Program-made: the position numbers and the translations under genes
Assembly: GCA_947491985.1 (NCBI GenBank)
Contig: CANLLR010000004.1
Location: 1 to 64,000, forward strand
DNA: 64,000 nt
Source of the DNA: Flavobacteriaceae bacterium
GTDB taxonomy: Bacteria > Bacteroidota > Bacteroidia > Flavobacteriales > Flavobacteriaceae
Direction: 5' to 3'
Notes under the pieces: generated by a model
The model's input: the letters and a program-made list of their open reading frames with translations, nothing else
Database searches by the model: none
What the model was told of the DNA's origin: nothing
Shown here: positions 18,572 to 26,762 of the stretch, in pieces
Numbering within the stretch: the first letter of the stretch is position 1
Layout: the number at the start of each line of letters is the position of its first letter

Positions 18572-19672
18572 TTATGCTGAAAGCAAAGGTTTTTGTCCCA
18601 ATTGTTTAAGATGTTTGAAATGCGCAATAACAGCGCCACGCATCGTTTTGTATTCGTGATAGGGCAAGTTGCACTCTTCAGCTGTTTCTTTTACTATTTT
18701 GGCGATGTTGCCATAATGGATATGGCTAATGTTTGGATATAAGTGATGCTCGATTTGGTGATTTAAACCTCCAGTATACCAATTAACAAACCAGTTTTTT
18801 GGCGCAAAATTCACAGTAGTAAACAATTGATGAATGGCCCAAGTGTTTTCCATTTCGCCTTCTTCATTTGGTTTTGGATTGCTCGCATCATCAATAATGT
18901 GTGCCAATTGGAAAACAATACTTAAAATTAATCCGGCAGTGTAATGCATTGCGAAAAATCCAATCAAAACTTTCCACCAGGTTACGCCTAAAGCCATGGG
19001 AAGTACAATCCAAATGGAGAAATAAATCACTTTGGTAATGACAAGTGTAGTCCATAAAATTTTTGGATTCTTAGCTTCGCCATATGAGAGGTTTCTTTTT
19101 AAATATTGTCCCATTTGTTTGAAATCGGTAGTTAACGACCAGTTGAAAGTCAACAATCCGTATAGAAAAACCGAATAATAATGTTGAAATTTATGAAAGC
19201 TGTACCATTTTGCTTCGTGGGTAAAACGAATCACTCTTCCAGCATCTAAATCTTCATCATGTCCGTGAATGTTGGTGTAGGTATGATGCAAAACATTGTG
19301 TTGTACTTGCCAATTGTAAACGTTTCCGGCCAACACATAAATGGTTCCTCCCATGAATTTATTGATCCAATTTTTATTGGAATACGAACCGTGATTTCCA
19401 TCGTGCATTACGTTCATTCCAATTCCAGCCATTCCAATACCAATTACAATTGATAGTAAAAGGAACAAGCCAAAATGCATATCGGTTAACGTGATAATTA
19501 AAAAATAAGGGGTCAAAAAAACCGTGAATAAAATTATGGTTTTTAGGTGCAATTTCCAGTTTCCTGTTTTTTGTAAGTTGTTGTCTTTGAAGTAATTGTT
19601 CACCCTAGTATTTAAGGTTCTAAAAAATTTTAGATTATCGTTCTTAGCAAACGTTGGGGTTGAATTTGTCAT
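18572..19672 (-). CDS. Fatty acid desaturase (acyl-lipid/acyl-CoA desaturase)
   Basis: His boxes HDGNHGSY, HNVLHHTYTNIHGHD, NHQIEHHLYPNISH. Confidence 0.95.
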   Translation of the reverse strand: MTNSTPTFAKNDNLKFFRTLNTRVNNYFKDNNLQKTGNWKLHLKTIILFTVFLTPYFLIITLTDMHFGLFLLLSIVIGIGMAGIGMNVMHDGNHGSYSNKNWINKFMGGTIYVLAGNVYNWQVQHNVLHHTYTNIHGHDEDLDAGRVIRFTHEAKWYSFHKFQHYYSVFLYGLLTFNWSLTTDFKQMGQYLKRNLSYGEAKNPKILWTTLVITKVIYFSIWIVLPMALGVTWWKVLIGFFAMHYTAGLILSIVFQLAHIIDDASNPKPNEEGEMENTWAIHQLFTTVNFAPKNWFVNWYTGGLNHQIEHHLYPNISHIHYGNIAKIVKETAEECNLPYHEYKTMRGAVIAHFKHLKQLGQKPLLSA

Positions 19673-19782
19673 TAATATAATTTTAAATAGGTTACAAATA
19701 TAATTATTTAAAATCAGTCAAATCATAAACGAAGGTTAAATATTTCAATACGAAAAGTAGTACTTTTGTTGAAAAAGTAAGT

Positions 19783-20403
19783 ATGGATGAAATTGTAAAG
19801 CAGTTCACTAATCTGACCGAGATTCAAACGAAACAATTTGAATTACTGCAAGAGTTGTATGAAGATTGGAATGCTAAAATAAATGTTATTTCTCGTAAAG
19901 ATATTGATGAATTGTATACACGACATGTGTTGCATTCGTTGGGAATAGCCAAAATAATTGAGTTCAAGCCAGGCACAAAAATTATGGATGTGGGAACTGG
20001 AGGCGGTTTTCCGGGAATTCCGTTGGCCATTTTGTTTCCAGAAGTCGATTTTTATTTAATTGATGTTATAGGAAAAAAAATAAAAGTAGTCAATGAAGTC
20101 GCTACTGCTTTGGGTTTAACGAATGTAAAAGCCGAGCAAAAACGTGCCGATAGCGTGAAACAAGAATTTGATTTTATTGTGAGTCGTGCCGTAACCAACA
20201 TGGCTGATTTTGCACTTTGGGTTCAAAATAAAGTCAAAAAGAAACACAATCATGAATTACAAAATGGTATTTTATATTTAAAAGGAGGTGATTTAACCGA
20301 CGAATTGGCTTCTTTTCCTTTGGCGGTACAATATAATTTATCCAATTATTTTTCAGAAGAATTTTTTGAAACAAAAAAAGTAGTTCATTTACCGTTAAAG
20401 TAA
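19783..20403 (+). CDS. rsmG: 16S rRNA (guanine-N7)-methyltransferase
   Basis: YEDWNAKINVISRKDIDELYTRHVLHSL, MDVGTGGGFPGIPLAILFPE, FIVSRAVTNM. Confidence 0.95.
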   Translation: MDEIVKQFTNLTEIQTKQFELLQELYEDWNAKINVISRKDIDELYTRHVLHSLGIAKIIEFKPGTKIMDVGTGGGFPGIPLAILFPEVDFYLIDVIGKKIKVVNEVATALGLTNVKAEQKRADSVKQEFDFIVSRAVTNMADFALWVQNKVKKKHNHELQNGILYLKGGDLTDELASFPLAVQYNLSNYFSEEFFETKKVVHLPLK

Positions 20404-20408
20404 AACAC

Positions 20409-20447
20409 AAAAAAACCCCTCTCATGTATTTTGAAAGGGGTTTTCTT
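20409..20447. terminator. Bidirectional intrinsic terminator
   Basis: AAAAACCCCTcTC...GAaAGGGGTTTTC. Confidence 0.7.
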
Positions 20448-20460
20448 CTTGAATAGGTTT

Positions 20461-22746
20461 TTATCCTTTGATTACTTTTTTTGTACTACTACCATTTTCA
20501 TTTCCAATGGTAATTAAATACACACCGTTAGACAATGAAATCGGAATTTCCAACTGGCCATTTATGTTTTGATTGTTTACATAAAAAATGGTTTTTCCTA
20601 ACAAATCAGTCACTGAAATTGTTGCGTTTTCGATGGTATACGATGCATTAATTTGAATTGAATTTTGAATCGGATTTTGTATCCAAATGCTATTTAATGC
20701 TGAGTTTTCTGTAGATGTTAAAACTGGATTTAGTATTTCATTCAGTGCAAATGCTAAATTTTGAGTATTTAAAGTCACATGATTTTCATTTACTGTCGGA
20801 ATGGAGGAAGCAACAAAAGGGGTAACCGAAGTTCCAGTAACAGGAGCATACAAATTATTTGTGCCCGAAATCGCCATCGAGCTCCATGTTGGAATAAATG
20901 TAAAGTAATCGGCATTTAAATTATTAAAGAAATCCGTCAATAATGGATCTGTTCCTACTCCCGCTTGAAAAGCAGCAAGGTCAAAACGTCCTCCCGGAGC
21001 GGTATCAAGACCAGCCGTGTTTGTTGTAGTTCGTGAATTGGCACTACTTTCAAGTAATGTTAACCAAAAAAGCCCAAAAAATTGTTGCCCTCTAAAACGA
21101 CTTACTTGGTTGGTTGCATTCACTCCAGGTGTGAATCGCAAATTGATAATAGCTCTTTGTGTGGTCGTTATATTAAAAGTAAAATTCATTACTTCAAAAT
21201 CGGGAGTGTAATTGGATGTCCCATTGCCGGCACCATTTGAGATGGAAATATTACGGACTGTTGTTGGGAAGCCCATTGCATTGAGTTCGTTTTGAAATGC
21301 CGTTCTAAAATTAGGAGTTCCTGTAGGGAATAAAGTAGAAGCACCCGTATTGAATTCAAAAGTGCTTCCTGATTGTAAATGACCTTCAAAGTGATCAATC
21401 AACATTTCTCTAGCAGCGGCACTTTTTAGTAAGCCATCTACAATAGGTTGTACCGCAGTAATCGCAGATGGACCATACGCCATGTAATTAAAAAGATGTT
21501 GAAATCCAATAGGAACATTGGCGCCTTGATGAGGTGAATCAAAGGAGATGTACAAACGTGTATCGGGATTTAAACTGTTCATTTCCATGTAACGAAGTGC
21601 ATAACGTGCAATTAACCCACCCATACTTGGACCGATAACTACATTTTTTTCTGTCCCTACTTTTTGAGCATTGATTTGATTTAAAAGTTCAACAAAGATC
21701 ATTGCATTTCTTTGAATGTAATCCGCTCCACCATCAATTACTGTTGTTGTAGAAGGACGTGTGTATGTAGGAAAATTTAAAATTATAACATCAAATCCTT
21801 GCCCTCTCAAATCAGTCGCCAAATTTTGTCCGGTACCATAGTTGAGTTGATTGTAAATAGCAGCAATGTTTCGTGTGTCACCCGGATCAAAACCATCTAG
21901 AAGAAATATTGGCTTGTCCAAAACACCATTAGTTGTATCTAAAAAAATATCGTATTGACCTTGCCCCACAAAAGCAGCCGTTTCGGCATAACCTTGAAAA
22001 GGAACTGTAGAAGTAATAGTTGTTACCGCATTTGTTTCTATGGATTGCGAATTTCTATTGGCATCTGAAGCAGCATTTGTAATTTCTATTTCAAACGATT
22101 GTTCTATGGCTTGGTGATTAGAAAACACTATTTTATAATTAACTAACTGATTGCCATTATTCAGAAAATCAATTTTGAAAGGTTGGTCAAGCATTACTTC
22201 CTTCCAATTTTCAGCTTCATTAGCTTTAACATATATTGAAGTAATGCTTATATCTGTGGTGTTGAACACAAAATCACTTTTTAGAATAAAGGAATTAGTA
22301 TGAGCTATAGCTGATAAAGGCGCAAGCATATTTAAATTGTGTGTGTCAAAAACATCAGTATCTGAATTTATGACCATTTTATTATTGCCATTTAATGAAA
22401 CAGTGCCGTTTTCTATAGCTGATTTTTTAATCGTTTCAAATTCAGAAATCAGTATTGCTAACGATGTTTGTTTAGAAACAGAACTCACTTTTGCCTCTTC
22501 TTTAATCTTATCATATTTAGGTAATGATTGTAAATAATCGGCACGCTGTATTTCGTGATATACCTGATTAAAATACCCAGAAGTGATGGGTATTTTTCGA
22601 GTTTCTGTAGCATTTGAAACGCCAAAAACACGATCATAAAGTATGTTGGTTTGGGTTTTGTCCTTTAATAAATCATAGGTTTTATCTTGAGCAAAACCAA
22701 ATACCGATAGTAATCCGATAAATAATAAAGTAATTTTTGATTTCAT
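20461..22746 (-). CDS. Secreted alpha/beta-hydrolase (lipase-like) with T9SS type A sorting domain
   Basis: Signal peptide; NVVIGPSMGGLIARYALRYME nucleophile elbow; DSPHQGANVP; C-terminal SLSNGVYLITIGNENGSSTKKVIKG. Confidence 0.8.
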   Translation of the reverse strand: MKSKITLLFIGLLSVFGFAQDKTYDLLKDKTQTNILYDRVFGVSNATETRKIPITSGYFNQVYHEIQRADYLQSLPKYDKIKEEAKVSSVSKQTSLAILISEFETIKKSAIENGTVSLNGNNKMVINSDTDVFDTHNLNMLAPLSAIAHTNSFILKSDFVFNTTDISITSIYVKANEAENWKEVMLDQPFKIDFLNNGNQLVNYKIVFSNHQAIEQSFEIEITNAASDANRNSQSIETNAVTTITSTVPFQGYAETAAFVGQGQYDIFLDTTNGVLDKPIFLLDGFDPGDTRNIAAIYNQLNYGTGQNLATDLRGQGFDVIILNFPTYTRPSTTTVIDGGADYIQRNAMIFVELLNQINAQKVGTEKNVVIGPSMGGLIARYALRYMEMNSLNPDTRLYISFDSPHQGANVPIGFQHLFNYMAYGPSAITAVQPIVDGLLKSAAAREMLIDHFEGHLQSGSTFEFNTGASTLFPTGTPNFRTAFQNELNAMGFPTTVRNISISNGAGNGTSNYTPDFEVMNFTFNITTTQRAIINLRFTPGVNATNQVSRFRGQQFFGLFWLTLLESSANSRTTTNTAGLDTAPGGRFDLAAFQAGVGTDPLLTDFFNNLNADYFTFIPTWSSMAISGTNNLYAPVTGTSVTPFVASSIPTVNENHVTLNTQNLAFALNEILNPVLTSTENSALNSIWIQNPIQNSIQINASYTIENATISVTDLLGKTIFYVNNQNINGQLEIPISLSNGVYLITIGNENGSSTKKVIKG

Positions 22747-22797
22747 AGGTTGTTTTATTTGATAAACGAATATACAAAAAATTAGTTTTCAGACAAA

Positions 22798-22837
22798 TAA
22801 AAAAGTCCGAGTAGTTATTTCGGACTTTAATTTTTTC
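22798..22837 (-). terminator. Intrinsic terminator
   Basis: AAAGTCCGA gtagttatt TCGGACTTT. Confidence 0.6.
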
Positions 22838-22943
22838 CCACAGATTCACTGATTTTATATCTTTTTAATCTTTGACTCGCGACCTTAAGTCGAACAGACA
22901 AATTAACCTATGGTAATTATTGTACTATAATTTTTACTGATTG

Positions 22944-24569
22944 TTAGCCCAAAAAAGGATAGCGATAATCTTCTGGAGTTACAAATGTTTCTTTAATGGT
23001 TCGTGGAGAAACCCAACGCAATAAATTTTGCATTGAACCCGCTTTATCATTCGTGCCCGAAGCTCTAGCGCCACCAAAAGGTTGCATTCCTACAACTGCT
23101 CCCGTTGGTTTGTCGTTAATGTAAAAGTTACCAGCAGCATTTTGCAAAGCCGCGGTTGCTTCTACAATGGCGTAACGATCTTGGCTAAAAATAGCGCCTG
23201 TCAATGCGTATTCCGAGGTTCCGTCTACTAAGGTTAAGGTCTCCTTCCATTTTGCGTCTTCGTAAACATAAATCGTAATTACCGGACCAAAAAGTTCGGT
23301 TTCCATTGTGGTATATTTAGGATTGGTGGTAACTATAACTGTAGGTTCGATGAAGTAACCTTTTGATTTGTCGTAATTCCCACCAACAATAATTTCAGCA
23401 TCCGAATCTTTTTTAGCTTGGTCGATATAACTTGCTAATTTGTCAAATGAACCTTCATGAATTACAGCGGTGATGAAGTTCCCAAAATCTTCTGGTGAAC
23501 CCATTTTCATCGATTTTACATCGGTTAGCAATTGTTCTTTTACGGCTGGCCATAAACTTTGTGGAATATAAGCACGGGAAGCTGCAGAACATTTTTGTCC
23601 CTGAAATTCAAAAGCACCACGGGTGATTCCGGTTACCACTTGTTTTACATTGGCTGATGGATGTGCCACGATGAAATCTTTTCCGCCAGTTTCTCCAACA
23701 ATTCGCGGATACGTTTTGTAGTTATGAATGTTATTTCCTATTTTCTTCCAGATTTCTTTAAAGATGAAAGTTGAACCCGTGTAATGTACGCCAGCAAAAT
23801 CTGGACTAGCTAATACTGTATCAGTAATCATTACAGGATCACCAAAAACAACATTGATAACACCATCAGGGACACCAGCTTCTTTAAAAATATCGATGAT
23901 GATTTTAGCCGAAAAAACTTGACTGTCGCTCGGTTTCCAAACAACTACATTGCCCATTAAAGCGGCACTGGCAGGAAGATTGGCTGCAATCGCGGTAAAG
24001 TTGAATGGTGTAATAGCATATATAAATCCTTCTAAAGGACGGTATTCGACTTTGTTCCATACATCGGAAACCGATTTAGGTTGATCGTTATAAATTTGGG
24101 TCATGAATTCAACGTTGTAACGTAAAAAGTCAATCAATTCACACGAGGCATCAATTTCGGCTTGGAAAATTGTTTTCGATTGCGCAATCATTGTAGCGGC
24201 ATTAATTTTGGCACGATAGGGACCAGCGATTAACTCGGCTGCTTTTAAAAATATAGCTGCCCGGTGTTCCCAAGGCATATTTGCCCATTTATTTCTAGCT
24301 TCCAAAGCAGTAGCTATGGCTTTTTCAACGTGGCTTTTTTCAGCGAGATGATAGGTGCCTAGGATGTGTTGATGATCGTGTGGCGCACTCATGTTTTTGG
24401 TATTTCCGGTGCGAATTTCTTCGTTACCAATATAATTCGGAACGTCGATGGTTTCGTTCCACATTGTTGCGTAAGCAGCTAAAACGGCGGCTTTTTCGGA
24501 TGAGTTGGGTGCGTATGACTTTACGGGTTCGTTGACCGCTTTTGGAACGTGAAAAAATCCTTTTGGCAT
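22944..24569 (-). CDS. pruA: L-glutamate gamma-semialdehyde / 1-pyrroline-5-carboxylate dehydrogenase
   Basis: FTAIAANLPASAALMGNVVVWKPSD, RIVGETGGKDFIVAH, FEFQGQKCSAASRAYIP, GARASGTNDKAG. Confidence 0.95.
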   Translation of the reverse strand: MPKGFFHVPKAVNEPVKSYAPNSSEKAAVLAAYATMWNETIDVPNYIGNEEIRTGNTKNMSAPHDHQHILGTYHLAEKSHVEKAIATALEARNKWANMPWEHRAAIFLKAAELIAGPYRAKINAATMIAQSKTIFQAEIDASCELIDFLRYNVEFMTQIYNDQPKSVSDVWNKVEYRPLEGFIYAITPFNFTAIAANLPASAALMGNVVVWKPSDSQVFSAKIIIDIFKEAGVPDGVINVVFGDPVMITDTVLASPDFAGVHYTGSTFIFKEIWKKIGNNIHNYKTYPRIVGETGGKDFIVAHPSANVKQVVTGITRGAFEFQGQKCSAASRAYIPQSLWPAVKEQLLTDVKSMKMGSPEDFGNFITAVIHEGSFDKLASYIDQAKKDSDAEIIVGGNYDKSKGYFIEPTVIVTTNPKYTTMETELFGPVITIYVYEDAKWKETLTLVDGTSEYALTGAIFSQDRYAIVEATAALQNAAGNFYINDKPTGAVVGMQPFGGARASGTNDKAGSMQNLLRWVSPRTIKETFVTPEDYRYPFLG

Positions 24570-24721
24570 GATGAGAAAATTAAGAATTTAACAATTTATG
24601 GATTAAAAGATTCTCTTTTTTGAGAATTTATAGATTCTAAACAAAAGTACAAAGGATTTTTTGAACTTTGGTTTGAATGCGTTATAAAACTTTGTTGAAA
24701 CAACTTTTGAATACTGTTCGC

Positions 24722-24811
24722 ACTAGCCCAGGTTGCAATGGAAAGCTTTTTTAATGGAAACAATTTATTTTGTTATACTAAAAAAGCGACGGAACGAAGC
24801 TATTTTTGGTA
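24722..24811. repeat. ACTAGCCC-type intergenic palindromic repeat
   Basis: actagcccaggttgcaatggaaagcttttttaa...actaaaaaagcgacggaacgaagct; GCTTTTTTA/TAAAAAAGC arms. Confidence 0.55.
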
Positions 24812-24865
24812 CTTGCAAAAATATTGGAGACATAAAAAACTTGGAATGGAAAACTGGAATGGCTT

Positions 24866-25252
24866 CTAATTCAATGCATAAGGAGCACTCAATCGAAATG
24901 ATGGTACAATGACTTTAAAATTTTTGGTGGAAGTAAAGTTGACCATAGTAAAGAAGCCACGCATCGCTCCGTGTGGAGAAGAAAGCAGACAACCTGAGCT
25001 GTACGTATGTGTTTCTCCTGGTTTTAAAACGGGTTTTTTTCCAATTACACCTTCGCCATCTACGATTTCGACATCGTTTAAGGAGTCGAATATTTCCCAA
25101 TGACGAGCGTTTAATTGCACTGAATCTTTGCTGTGGTTTTCAATAGTAATCTCGTAGGAAAAGGCATAGTGTATTTTGTAGTTTTTGAAGTAGGTGCCTT
25201 CAAAACTAGTATTTACAGATATTTTGATGCCTCGTGTTATTTGAGTTACCAT
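24866..25252 (-). CDS. apaG: ApaG family protein (Co2+/Mg2+ efflux protein ApaG)
   Basis: GIKISVNTSFEG, YEITIENHSKDSVQLNARHWEIFDS, GEGVIGKKPVLKPGETHTYSSGCLLSSPHGAMRG. Confidence 0.95.
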   Translation of the reverse strand: MVTQITRGIKISVNTSFEGTYFKNYKIHYAFSYEITIENHSKDSVQLNARHWEIFDSLNDVEIVDGEGVIGKKPVLKPGETHTYSSGCLLSSPHGAMRGFFTMVNFTSTKNFKVIVPSFRLSAPYALN

Positions 25253-25351
25253 GATTAATTTTTTATTTTGTAGCATTCACTATCTCAAAAGAGATAGTGT
25301 AAAATTACAAAATTATTAAAATCCGTATATTATTTCAGTATTAAAATTTTG

Positions 25352-26602
25352 CTAATTTGTTATCTCTGTTGAACTTGCCAATCCTTTGCCGATAACTCTG
25401 TCATAACGTTGGTTATTTTCTCGATAATAAACTATGGCAAAATAATTATTTTCTGTTTGAAAGAAGTTACCATCAATTGCTTCATTCTCATCAATTTTTC
25501 CAGATTTATCTGCAATAACATATTTATAATTTGTGAATCCTTGTTTGATCATAATCGGTTTTTCGTACAATCCTTTCTTTTGATCGTAATCCATTTTATT
25601 TTCGGGGGTCAATTCATAATTATTGAACATGCCTGTTATGTATATGTCTTTATTGCCGTAGTAGGCAGGCGCAGCTAATGAAAAATAGACCCAAGCATAA
25701 TCGGCTTCAATTTCAGGATTTTCTCGATTAATGCAATTCACCAAAAAGTTTCCGTTGATATCAGGCCAAAAAGTATACGGATTATTGGCTCTCGCATTAT
25801 TGGTATACAAATAAGAATTATAAAGTCCGCTGTTTGAAGTAACCCGAGAGACGCTATTGTTTGCTCCTAAAATATTTTTATTTTCAAAAAATAAATATTC
25901 ATTTCCAGCCCAAAATTGCGTTTCAGTATCGTACTTGTAAATCAAATCATTAGCAATAGTAAACATGGGTTTTATATTGGTAATGGCGTTGTCAAAGCGT
26001 CCGTTTTGCATGAGTAATACTTTTATGTTTTGCAGCGGACTTTGAAAATTAATTATATTGGATTTAATGCTAAATTCAAGGTTGTGTTTGTATTCAACGT
26101 TACGAACGTCGCGAGCTCTTTTAATTTGTAAAGGCACGGAAACGATATTTTCAAATAAAATAAATTTTCTAGAAAAAACAACTATTTTATCTTCATTAAG
26201 TATAGAAATGATATAGTTGCCGCTAACTTTTAGTTGGGATAATCGATTAGGAAAACTAATTTTATAATGCGAATAAATTTGTAATGCATTTACTGAATTG
26301 GAATACTCTTGAATGCGTTGGTCGTCAAAACCGTTAAGATATTCGTTTTTTGATAATTGCGAAGGCTTCCAATCGTAATCGTAATGACTTATTTGATAGT
26401 AATAATTGTCCTCTGTGCCATGCAAATCGTCAAATTGCAATTGAAATGAATCGCCCAATTGAAAAATTGGAATTTGGTTTTGACCCCCTTGAACAAACGA
26501 AATGGTTTTGATGTGATAAGGTGGTTTTACTTCTACATCTTGAGCCGACACAAAAGTAAATGAGAAGCATATTAAAGCAATAAAAAGAAATTTTTTAAAC
26601 AT
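25352..26602 (-). CDS. Type IX secretion system plug protein (DUF5103-like)
   Basis: PPYHIKTISFVQGGQNQIPIFQLGDSFQLQFDDLHGTEDNYYYQISHYDYDWKPSQLSKNEYLNGFDDQRIQ signature region. Confidence 0.88.
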   Translation of the reverse strand: MFKKFLFIALICFSFTFVSAQDVEVKPPYHIKTISFVQGGQNQIPIFQLGDSFQLQFDDLHGTEDNYYYQISHYDYDWKPSQLSKNEYLNGFDDQRIQEYSNSVNALQIYSHYKISFPNRLSQLKVSGNYIISILNEDKIVVFSRKFILFENIVSVPLQIKRARDVRNVEYKHNLEFSIKSNIINFQSPLQNIKVLLMQNGRFDNAITNIKPMFTIANDLIYKYDTETQFWAGNEYLFFENKNILGANNSVSRVTSNSGLYNSYLYTNNARANNPYTFWPDINGNFLVNCINRENPEIEADYAWVYFSLAAPAYYGNKDIYITGMFNNYELTPENKMDYDQKKGLYEKPIMIKQGFTNYKYVIADKSGKIDENEAIDGNFFQTENNYFAIVYYRENNQRYDRVIGKGLASSTEITN

Positions 26603-26762
26603 AATTGTAAGTTTATGGAATGTAAAGATAACGAATTATTCTATCTAAAAGTGTACCATTATGGCAGTTAATGTGAATTTTATTATAAATTAATATTAGT
26701 CTTTTCCTACAATAAAAAGAAATTATTTAAGTTTATCAAGTGTAACAACCAAAACAACAGAT

